Part shown: piece by piece, positions 25,201 to 35,737 of the stretch
How the letters are laid out: the number at the start of each line of letters is the position of its first letter
Numbering within the stretch: the first letter of the stretch is position 1
From: Letharia columbiana
Taxonomy: Eukaryota > Ascomycota > Lecanoromycetes > Lecanorales > Parmeliaceae
NCBI RefSeq assembly: GCF_014066305.1
Contig: NW_023501050.1
Span: 248,001 to 312,000, forward strand
Direction: 5' to 3'
DNA: 64,000 nt
Notes under the pieces: generated by a model
The model's database searches: none
Told to the model about the DNA's origin: nothing
What the model saw: the letters and a program-made list of their open reading frames with translations, nothing else
Position numbers and translations under genes: made by a program

Positions 25201-26182
25201 ATGCTGACCTTGAAGATCCGTCTCCCAGAGGTACCCGTCTCCTCTGCAGAAGACATCTACAGTAATGCCGTTGGTCTCCTGTTCCCAGACAACCTACGCA
25301 CTTTCCATGGCGATCCCGGTTCACATGTTACCTACTTATCTAAACGCTTTGGAGATATGGATCTCAGCCTCGTTGATCCACATGATCAAGACGAGCGGGT
25401 GCTGTTCGCTCATCATATCTGGAACTCCGGTATACAGCTGGCCGAGTTCATCAGCGATGCCAGTGATCCTACAAAGGAGGGAGAAAGAGACGGTAGATGG
25501 GATGTGACTGGGCATTCCATTCTAGAGCTGGGATCTGGTGCGTGGAGACAAAGATAGCAGCAAGAGCTAGGCTTATACAGAGGTAGGTACCGGCTTGGAG
25601 GGGATTGTGAGTGCTTTGGCTGGAGCTGAAGAGGTCGTCTTGTCCGACTATCCCTCTCCCGCAATTCTAGCCAATACCAAGGCCAACGTCGAAAGGAACA
25701 TCCCAAAGGAGCTGCAGCAGAAGCTGACTGTGCGAGGCCATGAATGGGGTGTCCTTACAGACGATTTCTCCAAAGACTACGCGAGTCACTTTTCTCGGAT
25801 ACTCTGCGCAGACTGTTTGTGGATGGATGGTGAACACTACAGTCTTGCCCAATCTATGGAGCACTTCCTCTCTCACAAAGACAATGCCCGAGTATGGGTG
25901 ATAGCAGGTTTTCACACCGGCCGAGCAAAGCTCGCCTCTTTCTTCGACATTGCAGCTCAAGCAGGTCTGGAGACAGAATACATCTGGGAGCGAGATGCTG
26001 ATGGAAATGAACGAGAGTGGGCCAGAGAGCGAAATGGCGGACAAGAAGATGCAACGGGGCGGAACAAGTGGCTTGTGGTTGCCATACTCAAACGCAAGCA
26101 GGCGTCGTCTACCGAGAAGGTAGGGAAGCATGAACAGTTCTTTGCGTCTATGCTTATGCAGAAGTCAAATCGGCATACTTAG
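25201..26182 (+). CDS. NNT1/EFM7-type seven-beta-strand methyltransferase (Methyltransf_16)
   Basis: S-adenosylmethionine-dependent methyltransferase of the group annotated in fungi as nicotinamide N-methyltransferase; the yeast member Efm7/Nnt1 methylates the N-terminus and an adjacent Lys of eEF1A. Exon 1 (25201-25537) and exon 2 (25587-26182) are separated by a 49 bp intron with phase 1, which rebuilds motif I LELGSGTGLEGI (about 108-119). Other family blocks are FAHHIWNSGIQLAEFI before motif I, VVLSDYPSPAILANTKANV after it (acidic motif II), and ILCADCLWMDGEH with VWVIAGFHTGR (motif IV and beyond). It totals 310 residues, normal. The true substrate cannot be read from sequence. Faces the EFM4 gene tail to tail. 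Confidence 0.85.
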
Positions 26183-27268
26183 AAGCATTCTCAGTGAATG
26201 ACATCAAAGCGTTATTTCGGCTTGCGTTGCCCGTCCCAGCATGCTGGTTAGCCAAAGAGGAAAGATCGCGAAACTGAGCCATTCAACTGGATCCTTATCA
26301 CCTGCCACAACAACTGCACCGGGCCTCACCACTTCCTTTTCCCCAATCTCCTAGTTCCTCCGTGGTGTTTTAACTTCAAGAGAAGTCTTGCGTTTAGTAT
26401 CCATTACTTGGACTACCACACGGAAGCTACATGTTCACACATGTCATGGCTACAAGTCGCAACGCTGAATCCCAGCCCATCTCTCCAAGAACAGGGAGCA
26501 TTCAATTTTCTCTTAGTATTTACTAGCAAAGCCACAGAGCTTCAAATCTCTCACCTCCTCCACTGGGGGCCCGAGTCAGCCAGGAGCGTGTTTCGGCTCA
26601 CCGCACCAACAATCGCGCACCCAATTCCACGATCCACTGCTTCTGGAACCATACTGCCCCTTCCATTGTCAGCACTTCTATTCCCGATCCACACTATCAC
26701 CACCTTGAGTAAGACCTCCGGTCCTGAAAATCCACAGCATGAGATCGGGTATATCAAATTTTGCAAGGCGATGCATGAGAGGTAGACGCCAACTGCTACT
26801 GAGAAAGCGGCTTGTAGCAGTGAACTTGGGGATCGGAGGAAGGGGTCGATGTGGTCGGAGGGGAGGTGATGGCAGAGGCGATGGATGCTGTTGGGGGTTG
26901 GCAACGTACGCTTGTGATCGCGAGGGACTGTTGTTGAGGCTCTGTGGAGGAAGGGGGATGAGGTCGCGGAGACGGGGTTGGATGCTAGGCTACCACTGTC
27001 GACGGCTGGTTATGATCCTAGCTGGTCAGTCAAAATTGTCGTCCAAGATGGGAATCGGCTGCGACCTGAGCGGGGTTTTTAAAGGAAGCACACTGTGTGC
27101 GATGTATGTCGATCAGTTCCTTTCATTTGGTGGGTATCTCCAGTAACAACTCCCTGCCCCTCAAGCTCTTGGCCATCATGAGTAACCACAATCGTAGCTC
27201 CCTCCAGCCTACACACCGCATCCTTCCCTTTCCAAACCCCAGACCCCCGCCTCCCTTCCCCTCCCCCC
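26183..27268. other. Convergent intergenic region between two methyltransferase genes
   Basis: Contains overlapping open frames on both strands around 26408-26904 (125 codons plus, 117 codons minus). The minus one includes a hydrophobic stretch (AAFSVAVGVYLSCIALQNLI) that could be a membrane segment, but nothing matches a family I know. From 27170 the minus strand becomes GC-rich toward the EFM4 stop. Treated as non-coding for lack of support. Confidence 0.35.
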
Positions 27269-28103
27269 TCATCCCCTCCTCCGAAAAACCACACTCTGCA
27301 CACTCTGCCCCTGCCTCCCCCCGAACCTAAAAACCGGATACTCCACCCTCCCACACCTCTCCAACTCCCCCCCACCACCCTCAAACCACCCCGCCAACTC
27401 CTCCTCCGTCCAATTACAGCTCGTGACAACCAGCACGCCCCCCTTCCTCACCAGCCGTTCAACCCTCGCCCTATACCCCTCACACACCCTCCTCCCCCGC
27501 CCGTCCGTCTCCCGACTAAGGCTCACAGCGTCAAAAGTGCCCTTGTCAAGCACGACGTCGAAGCCAGGTTGCGTCCAGGAGGACGGCGGCGGGGAGTGCA
27601 GGATATCCCATTCCACAAACCGCACACCGCTTTCTTCTCCTTCCCCTCCTCCTTCCCCTCCTCCTCCTCCCTCCTCAGACCTCGAGCGAACGCCCTTCTC
27701 GGCCGCCAGCCGCCGACACAGCTCCACGCTCCCGCCGGAGTAATCCGCGCCGACCATGCGTCCCCCGAAGCCGCCCTCGTCCCGGAGCAGGAACAGCATC
27801 TCGCCGTTGCCGGTGCCGAGGTCCAGGAACGTGGTCGTGGGCCGGTCGAGGTCGAGGCGCGAAGAGGGGCTGGTGAGGTAGTTGAGGATCTTGCGGGAGG
27901 CGTTGACGTCTTCGAACCATGTTTGGCCGGTGTGGGTCGGGGTGGAGGCGTGGGTGGTCAGGTCGTGGGTGTAGGTCGTGTCCCAGCTGGGGAGGTTTGT
28001 TAGCTTCTTAGCGGTTTTCTCGGTTTTTTTCGGGAGGGGGTTGGTACTATTCTTTCGTGCCTAGGTCGCTTGGTTCGAGGTGGATGGGTTTTGCGGAGGT
28101 CAT
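27269..28103 (-). CDS. EFM4: Protein-lysine N-methyltransferase EFM4 (eEF1A methyltransferase)
   Basis: Efm4/See1 methylates a lysine of translation elongation factor eEF1A in the cytosol. Exon 1 (28103-28048) encodes MTSAKPIHLEPSDLGTKE. A 61 bp intron in phase 2 (28047-27987) then leads into exon 2 (27986-27269), which completes Tyr19 and begins WDTTYTHDL. HLEPSELGTKEYWD is the family's hallmark N-terminus. Motif I is TFLDLGTGNGEMLFLL (72-86), then ADYSGGSVELCRR, FDVVLDKGTFDAVSLSRE and LVVTSCNWTEEEL. The product is 257 residues. Odd: a Gly/Glu-rich insertion just after motif II (runs of GGG and EGEE, DNA near 27640-27685) that looks like simple-repeat expansion. Otherwise intact. Confidence 0.92.
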
Positions 28104-29624
28104 GGCGTTTGGATCTTGGACGATTCTGTTACAATACTAGCCCCTTCGGCTATCGCATACATGTCGCGTATTACCAGGGCTAGTAACTACCAGCCACCAT
28201 TAGCCACCTGTTTTATGTACATAAATATCCGTACATCCCATGAACCAATAATCAGTCTTTTAGTCACAATCATTCAATTTCTAGTCGAATGTCGATATAA
28301 GCCCTAGGGTACTGAGAGGAGGCTTACTAGGAAAGTACCTAGCATGCTGAAGTATGTTCCTAAGGGCCGTAAGTATAACATGTCTGGTATCCTACTTTTA
28401 ACAGATTCTTTGATCGAGTGTTGTGCCTGTTTAATATATTTTAGATAGTGCTTTGATCGCCCGGTCCTCGCCGCTTTTTCTTTAGTGACCCTTTATTTTA
28501 GACTTTATTGATTCTGTGCGTATGTCAAGGTCTTTGCTGTATTCTCCTGTGTTTTCTAGCCGCATATTTAAACTCCCCAGCTCCCCCTTCCTTGTTCAAT
28601 CCCGCTTTTTATATTATTTACCCCCTTTAACTTAAAACCCATAAATAGATATTTTTTACTTTTATTAATAATTTAGGTTTTAATAGTTTATTTTATTATT
28701 AACTATATTTACTCGTTTACTTTAGATCTTAAATAATCTAGATTTTAATATTTTATTATATTATTTAGACTTAATAATCTAATTTTAATTATTCAGTTCT
28801 TTTAATATAGTTTTTATTTATTAATTTTAAGATCTCATAAAATAAGAATTTTAATTCTATTTTTTATAGTAATTAATACATACTCTCGTCATAATACGGT
28901 AAAAATAGCTATCGCTTAGATATTCTATTTATAACTTATCGACTTGTTTAATATCTATATTGAAGTTAAAATATTCTATTTTTTTCTTGCTTAATCTATT
29001 AAGTAATATTATATATTAGAAATAATTATAACTACTTATTTTAATTTTGTATATATATTTATTATATAATATATATAATAACTATAATTACTGCTCTATA
29101 TAGCTATTTTAGATGCTTATTATAATATTTTTTTTTTTTTCTTTTTAATCCTCTTATTGTTATTCTGCTTTTTTGTTTTCATTATGCTTTGACTATCCAT
29201 AACTCCCTCGTCTCCACTTATTATTCGTTGTCTTGTGTTGCTCTACCTTCGGCTATACTATTTCTGCCTTCTTTGATCGAAAGTAGTGGAAATTTGTCAC
29301 GGATGCTACCCGGCGCTGGAGAAAATGTGGCAGTCTTTGGCGCTTGCGCCTTTGGATTTGGACACCAATATGGGGACGAAGCCCGGTGATTTGTTTATTG
29401 GTATGGAAGGGAGAGTAAGTCACAGACTTCAGCTCTTGGCTTTGGTGTTCGTCATTCTGTATCCAAGGGTATCTTACCACTACGACCATCACATTCTCTG
29501 GCCTACACTCACTTCGACGGAGCCCACATGTCCGAGTCATATGCATGATTTAGGCACTCAGTCCTGATGTGATGTCGCCTAAAATCTATACACACCTGGC
29601 AGCCCGCCGAAAATCCCAGACTCG
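28104..29624. other. Long intergenic region with an AT-rich relic
   Basis: 28104-28600 has normal composition and is the EFM4 upstream side; no coding recognised. 28600-29165 is AT-rich and described separately. 29165-29624 returns to normal GC and is the downstream side of the VID24-like gene; small frames there are not convincing. Confidence 0.45.
28600..29165. repeat. AT-rich patch, probable RIP relic of an old repeat
   Basis: About 565 bp that is strongly AT-rich and poor in CA/TG, with the texture of the large retrotransposon block, inside otherwise normal DNA. No LTR, terminal repeat or coding remnant is identifiable. Confidence 0.5.
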
Positions 29625-31620
29625 CTACCGAAATGTATATGCAGGAAATGTCCGCTTCTCAGGAGTAAGGGATAAATGCTGATATGGGTTGCTGTGCGGG
29701 TCATAGTACAAGCCTTCCACATGCCCGTTTGATCTCTGTAATGAGACGTAGTAGAAGCCACTGATAGTAAGGGCGGTGTCAGGATTGGAAGGGGTGACGA
29801 AGCATTTCTCTGCTCCAGCATCGTAAGCAGATTGAAAGTTTCCTGGGCAAGCATGCTGGGGCATACCTTTCCACCTCATCAGGATCCACTTCTCCATCAG
29901 CTCCTTCCGCAGCCATTCCTGGCTAAGTATGTTCCTCGCCATGGCCTCATCATCGTCTAGATCCTTAAAAGGGGGTAATTTCCGCCAATACATCCCGTCG
30001 ACACGGGTGTCGGCTTTGAAACTCTTAGTCTCCAAGGTAAAAGTGCTGAAATCAATTATTTCGCCCTCGAGATACGTAGTGATGCTTGAAACCTTTGTTG
30101 GCGAATTCTTGTCGGGTACATCGAATGCTTCCATGGTGCCGGATAAGGTCATGGTGCTGTAGTCGATGCTGTCAACTGTTACCTTGACATCCCAGCGCTC
30201 TTCTGCAAAGGTAGAGGAGGCTTCCGAGGCTGCGGTGGCGAAGTAGGGAGCGTGACGGACTGGAGACGTATTTCTTGGTGGGTGGGAGCCGAAATGTGGG
30301 TTTCTGGCTCTTACTCGATATGTAGATGGAGGCATGAGTGGAGTGTATGATGGTAGTGAAGATGGGCAGGCGCCGTGTTGGGTGCCAGAAAGGACAGCGC
30401 CGACTTTGAGCCAGGAGCTCTGAGGCGGTGGTGGTACTGTCTGAACGTTCAATAGGAAGTCTTGAGGGTCTTTTGGGCAGCACTCTTCCGGACCTAAGCC
30501 CGCCTCTTCTGCATTCTCCAAGCCTTCTTGATCAGATTCGCACGAACGTAATCGCTCAAGATATTTTATGGCTTCATCGACCGGTCTTCTCTCGCTAGGA
30601 GGACAGGGCGAGGGTGTTTGCCAGTAGCGTCGTCTTCTGTTCTCACTTGGCTGGGCAATACTATGCCGCTGCTGCCGTAGTTGTTCCTCCACGTAGGTGC
30701 GGTGTTGTTGATGTTCCGCAATCAGGTCCCGATGCTGCTGAATCTCCTGTCGTACTGTAGCTTCGCGATGCAGTTGCCGCCGCTGGCTTTGCGAAAGGTT
30801 GGAATTCGAGGGCTCGATTGGGCGTGCGGAGCCTGCTCGATCTCTTTCGTCGCCTCTCTCCCTGTCAAGGATATATCTCTGGAGCTCGTTCCTTGAACGG
30901 GCCGAGAATTGTGAATTGCGTCTTACAGCTTGTAGTAGAGCGGTGGTTCGTAGCGAGGATTCCGTCACGATGGGAATTCCACCCGTGTCGTTCTCGATGA
31001 AGTGCGATCGTTCTCGAGGAGAGGACACTTGGGTAGCGGACTCGCTTGGTACACTTTCCCGCCATTCTAATTGTGTGGCATCCCTCAAGCGTCTCAGTCT
31101 CATCCTCTCCCTTAGATGCTCATCCCTCCTCAGAACGTGCTCGTCCAACAACGCTGCCGAAGATCGAGAGATGGCCCGTCCCTCAGGCCTATTTTCTTGC
31201 TCGTCATCAGATGTTCCCGGTGCCCAACCATGGTATTCCTGCTGCGATATTCGATCTGAATATGTTGAGAGGCTTCCTAACTCTTCCAATTGCGCGGGGG
31301 TGTAAACGCGGGGCTCGGCCATAGCATCTACGGCTCTCCGCATTCGCCGGCGACTCTCGTCAGCATCATCGCGCGGGCGAGATCCTTGATTATCCGGCAG
31401 TTCTGTACGTAGGAAGCTGATGTTGGCATCTTCGGCGTCTTGCTCCGCTTGTGTAGTCAGGGTCGCAGCGAAATTGGGTACTGGGCTTGCCAGCCGTGCC
31501 AGCTGCTGGAGATAAGGAATCGAACCTGTGGCGTCAGATTGCTGTTCCTGTCCAACAATATCAGCGACGTCGCGGGGTAAATGTTGGTGCAGGAGGGGGC
31601 TCTACTGTTGCTTCCGGCAT
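29625..31620 (-). CDS. GID4/VID24-like degron receptor with long disordered N-terminus
   Basis: VID24/GID4 proteins are substrate receptors of the GID/CTLH ubiquitin ligase and recognise Pro/N-degrons, for example of gluconeogenic enzymes. The VID24 barrel lies in the last 260 residues: SSWLKVGAVLSGTQHG, WDVKVTVDSIDYSTMTLSG, ITTYLEGEIIDF, FMRWKE-like ILMRWKGM, SGFYYVSLQRSNGHVEGLYY and PYQHLSLTPE. The long open frame starts 31343, but coding continues upstream. A 15-nt first exon (31620-31606), a 58 bp intron with branch CTGAT, and exon 2 from 31547 give about 645 residues starting MPEAT then EQQSDATG. The first 380 residues are Arg/Gln/Glu-rich, partly coiled coil (near EIQQHRDLIAEHQQHR) and probably disordered. 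An extra 60-residue loop splits the start of the domain. First exon is inferred. Confidence 0.82.
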
Positions 31621-32563
31621 TGCGGCGGTATGTCTCTCAGGCTTTTGAGACGGCTGCAAAGAACGAGATGGGCTGAAGCTGTAAGAATGCCAGTCTCATG
31701 GGTTCAGAAGTCAGGCCAGGGGAGAATGTTGTGACTGGAGTCATCTGAGGACAAAGGGATGTGGTTACTGCGACCTTTTATTGAGACTGAGGATCAACTA
31801 GGAAGCCTGAAGCGGCGGCAGGGGCAGGGCTGTGGTTGCTACCTCGCTGAAATTCTTTCTTCTACACAACGCCTTCTATCACCGCATCTATCTCTGCTTG
31901 CTGCTGCGTACATTTAAATCATGGTGATATTCCCACTGATATCCTTTCATTCACTGACAGATCTTGTCATGTGAGATGGCCTCGGGGGCAGGTGTGCAGT
32001 GTTTCAGGCTGCCTTGTCACGTTTCACATGCTCTGGGAGAATATAAATGCCCAACGACTACACATCATTCTGCGCTCTGAACGCCGTCTCAACATCAACA
32101 ACAACGACAACAACTTTCTTGTCGGCACCACCATGCACCTGGCCCACTTTTAAATAGCGCCAGCGAGACCCACTTGGAGCCAGTGCCCTGGTCTCCATGA
32201 CGTGCAGCACAATGTCGATCTGCCGCTGTCAAAACTCGAGGTTTGAGTATGCATGCAGTATGCAGCATGCTTCATTTGTCGTTCTACTGTCGGTACTCAG
32301 CTCCAACGTGACCGCCAATACACCCCGGACGAATTGAAAAACGCCAGCTGTGCAGAATATCCATGCTACCCTGCAGACATTTTGTTCCAGAAGCGCCGAG
32401 GCGAATCCATATTTGTCAATGTCCGCGCCACTCACAGCTCTCTTGTCATTGCGCATACGATTGCATTGGGGTTCTCCTTCTTCCTCTTTTTGCGTGATCG
32501 CCTCTTCCCCTTCTCCCTTTGATTTTCCTGCCTCTCTTTCTCCTCTCCTCCCTAACAGCCAAA
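31621..32563. promoter_or_regulatory. Divergent intergenic promoter region with pyrimidine-rich tract
   Basis: Separates the divergent VID24-like and galactonate dehydratase genes. From about 32465 to 32557 the plus strand is strongly CT-rich (TTCTCCTTCTTCCTC, CTCTTCCCCTTCTCCC, CCTCTCTTTCTCCTCTCC), ending 6 bp before ATG 32564; such CT boxes commonly mark fungal core promoters. No coding seen in the region. Confidence 0.5.
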
Positions 32564-33774
32564 ATGGCCAAGATCAAAACCATTGAGTACTTCCGTGTCC
32601 TTCCACGTTGGCTTTTCGTCAAAGTCTGCGATGAGCAGGGCAATTATGGCTGGGGTGAATCTACATTGGAGGGCCATACACTCGCCGTGGAAGGCTGTCT
32701 CGATTCTCTAAGAGAACGCTTCGTGGGCTATGAAGCCGAGTAATCACACGCATTTCCCACACTATGCGCACATATGCTGATACGTCCTTCTTGGTCAGCG
32801 ACATCGAACACCTCTGGCAAACCGCATACCGTCTTGGCTTTTATCGCGGCGGACCTGTCCTCATGTCGGCCCTCTCAGGTATCGACATCGCGCTCTGGGA
32901 TCTCAAAGCTCGCCGCCTTCATCTTCCTCTCTACCAGCTCCTCGGCGGCAAGGTGCGGCACAAAGTCAAAGTCTATGCCTGGATTGGCGGTGACAGACCA
33001 AGAGACGTCGAAAGGGCAGCTAAGGAGCGTATGGCGCAAGGATTCACGGCTATCAAGATGAATGCGACTGAAGATATAGATTGGCTAGACTCGCCGCGCG
33101 CATTGGATTCAAGTGTGGAGAGGCTGAAAACGGTCAAGGCATTGGGTATGGATGCTGGGCTTGACTTCCATGGCCGATTGCACAAGCCCATGGCAAAGCA
33201 GCTGGCTAAGGCACTGGAACCGTACCACCCACTTTTCATCGAAGAACCTTTACTTTCTGAGCACTCGGAAGGCATCAAGCAGCTCTCGCTCCTTACCACG
33301 ATACCAATCGCTCTGGGCGAGCGCCTTTACAGCCGTTGGGACGTCAAACGCTTTTTACATGACACATCTGTCGACATACTCCAGCCCGACATCTCGCACT
33401 GCGGAGGTATCTCAGAACTGTGTAAAATCGCTACAATGGCTGAAGCGTACGACGTCGCTATCGCGCCACACTGCCCGCTTGGACCAATAGCGTTGGCTGC
33501 GTGTGTACAATTCGCAATGGCTACTCCTAACTTCGTGATTCAGGAAATGAGTCTTGGTATTCATTACAACGTTGAGGCGGGACAGTACGATATAACCAAC
33601 TATGTGAAAGACAAAAGCGTCTGGGATGTGAAAGATGGCTACGTGGAAGGCTTGCATGGCGAAGGTCTGGGCATTGAGGTCGACGAGGAAGAGGTTAGGG
33701 AGGTCGCAAAAACGGCGCCAGCCTGGACGCTGAAAGGGTTTACCGGGCCAGACGGAAGTATCAGGGAGTGGTAG
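32564..33774 (+). CDS. D-galactonate dehydratase (DgoD-like, enolase superfamily)
   Basis: Removes water from D-galactonate to give 2-keto-3-deoxygalactonate (De Ley-Doudoroff-type galactose catabolism). Exon 1 (32564-32739), a 59 bp intron with branch GCTGAT, and exon 2 (32799-33774), phase 2, give 383 residues, almost exactly the bacterial DgoD length. Visible landmarks: RWLFVKVCDEQGNYGWGES, YRLGFYRGGPVLMSALSGID and YAWIGGDRP. Enolase-superfamily ligands are Asp181 and His183 (GLDFHGR), Glu207 (FIEEP), Glu233 (GERLYSR) and catalytic His283 (APHCPLGP), each in the DgoD position. All key residues are present, so it should be active. High similarity to bacterial enzymes could reflect an old transfer, but this family is widespread in fungi and it carries an intron. 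Confidence 0.93.
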
Positions 33775-34150
33775 CCCCTGTGGGAAAAGTTCTCTGATCT
33801 GTTCTATTCTTGAATTTTACATTTGCGCGTGTCGCATTGAGCAGAACTGTATGAGTTGACGTAGAGTCTCACCTCTCGCCTTGTGTAAGAGTATTATGCA
33901 TTTGGAGCTGATGCACTTTTTCCTGAATTCCTCTGGTCTACTAGAGAAGCAGACATGACAACGCCACAGATAGACTTGCAAATTTTTCCGGCTGTGCTGA
34001 CCATGTATCATCCCTGCCCAGTAAACAGGACAGCCAACACGGCGCCCTTAGAAAATTTGCGCTCAAGAAATTGTCATACATGTGGCTGCACCATTTAAAG
34101 AAAGATCCGGACCTCCTCAACATTCCGCTGTGCCGCTGAGTCCATCACTA
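33775..34150. other. Intergenic, includes duplicated downstream sequence
   Basis: Around 34072-34130 (CATACATGTGGCTGCACC onward) it resembles 35083-35140 (CATACATGTGGTTGCGCC onward), so the duplicated unit of the secreted-protein pair includes 3' flanking DNA. No gene seen. Confidence 0.45.
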
Positions 34151-34714
34151 TCATCTCAGACTTGTTCTTCTGCTGACGTACGGCTTCATGATACCAGTGA
34201 CGTTTGTAACGTCCCAGAGATTCACACACTAGATACTTGAGTATCAGTACATCACGCACGAACTACTCCTTTCGAGAACAATGACTTACATGTGCCGAAG
34301 GAGCTAGGAAATAGCAAGTGTTGGCGAACAAAGCATTTCCATTCGAATCCGGGCTTGTTCTGAGCAGGAACTTCGTACACTGTCCCTTGATATCGCCCAC
34401 CGATTCGCAAGACGCCGTGTCTGCACATTCACTCCAGTCGGGGCGCTCGTCGTTGATCAGGTCTCGGCTGAGCCAGTAAGATGTGACATTCATGTCATGC
34501 TAGTGACGTAGTTCACGGCGATTGGAAGCGTGTCGAACAGTTCCCCAGAATGGAGGGGATCAACTTGATCTCCAGGCTTCTTCAACCCACAGTTGGGGAC
34601 ATCCCATAACGTGATCTTGATATCTGGGTAGGCTGTGGTGTCGACCGCATCGTATTTGGTAGCGATGGCATTCAGGGTCTGGATCAGGAAAAGAATGAAT
34701 TTTATGATGCGCAT
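34151..34714 (-). pseudogene. Small secreted Cys-containing protein, copy 1, with frameshift
   Basis: Starts at ATG 34714 with a signal-peptide-like MRIIKFILFLIQTLNAIA. The frame runs to a stop at 34490; the neighbouring frame from 34493 continues the homology. The paralogue at 35197-35737 covers both halves: ITLWDVPNC matches ISVWDDIDC, GQCTKFLLRT matches GCEHFLRTMRT, NTCYFLAPSAHVSH matches NTCYQLDLGANVSH. The two frames overlap in a few bases (34490-34493), so a single-base deletion near 34495 explains the break; an intron does not fit the spacing. A last exon follows a GTAAGT donor (34289) and begins at 34228 (CVNLWDVTNV), ending 34151. Either a real pseudogene or a consensus indel. Function unknown; secretion is inferred. 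Confidence 0.68.
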
Positions 34715-35196
34715 CCCGGGCTTGTTCCAAGTGATTGTACAAGGTGTGTTAGAGCTGAATACTGAAGATTGTGGGAATAGGGCTTGATAACGGATCGAAC
34801 TGAGGTATGTGAAGCTTTGAGCACTCGATCTGTCTTTATAAGCCTTCGTACTCTGACTCATACAGTGTTGTTGCCCTGTGCTGTTTCATGTCATCTCCTT
34901 CTTCCTTATTTGCGACAGCGGACAGCCGTGGAACAAGGCAAAATTCTGTTTCATCGAGTGCCTTATGCTACGCCAACTCTCATTCTGTAAATACATTCAT
35001 TTATTTACCGCCCTATCACCTCTGACTCCAATCAGGACGGCGAAAACAGCATTCACTGAAGATCCACGTTTCAGAATCTCTCATACATGTGGTTGCGCCA
35101 GCTGAAAGGATGGCCAGAGAACCCCAGCGTCCTCCAAGATTTGTCTCGCCGTCTTGCCCACTGTCGCTGCTACCAAGCTCCACACTGAACCATGGC

Positions 35197-35737
35197 TTAA
35201 CTGAATTGCGGCGGATCACTTCGATCGACCAGATTCACGCACTAAAGATAAGCATCAGTCATTCCATTTCGCACGCTCTCCGGACGGATGACTTACATTT
35301 GCCCCTAGATCTAGTTGATAGCATGTATTTTCCTGTAAGGACTCAATGCCACCTGGAGCCGTACGCATTGTCCGGAGAAAGTGCTCGCAACCGGGAACGA
35401 TACGTTCTGAACGAGCTCTGTTTGCGCCCGGAGGATCTGCCGTGGCGGCACTCCAGTCGAGTTGCTCGGTGTCTCTTAGAACCCGGCTGAGCTTGAATGT
35501 ATTGGTTGAACCGTTAGTGGGCTGCATCACGCCCCAGGACAAATGGAACTCGCTGTTCGGCTCAAACGTGGGAGTGCAGTCGATATCGTCCCAGACGGAG
35601 ATCGTGAGATCCGCATCATGACCGAGTGTCCCGGAACCGCCAGATCGACGCTCATTTAATGCAGCTGTGGCGAGAGCGCCAGCGCTCAAGGCAAGGATGG
35701 TATGGATGGTAAGGAGAGTTGAAAGGATGGTATACAT
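35197..35737 (-). CDS. Small secreted Cys-containing protein, copy 2
   Basis: Exon 1 (35737-35297) and exon 2 (35241-35197) with GTAAGT donor, CTGAT branch and TTTAG acceptor give 161 residues. The N-terminus MYTILSTLLTIHTILALSAGALA is a good signal peptide. The mature part has four Cys (IDC, PGC, NTC and CVN at the start of exon 2), enough for two disulfides, as in many small secreted fungal proteins and candidate effectors. I know no named domain. The splice phase and exon 2 sequence CVNLVDRSDP match the neighbouring copy, which supports this gene model over simple read-through to VSHPSGERAKWND. Confidence 0.72.

Noticed and set aside
26408..26904. Overlapping ORFs on both strands between the methyltransferase genes
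   Set aside because: Mutually exclusive, and neither matches a family; the hydrophobic stretch on the minus strand alone is not enough.
27423..28003. Plus-strand ORFs opposite EFM4
   Set aside because: They are antisense shadows of the GC-rich EFM4 coding sequence.
30799..31305. 168-codon plus-strand ORF
   Set aside because: Antisense shadow of the VID24-like gene's low-complexity N-terminus.
34490..34500. A short intron to reconcile the frames of secreted-protein copy 1
   Set aside because: Paralogue alignment leaves room for only about 27-30 nt, too small for an intron, and no GT..AG pair fits the phase.
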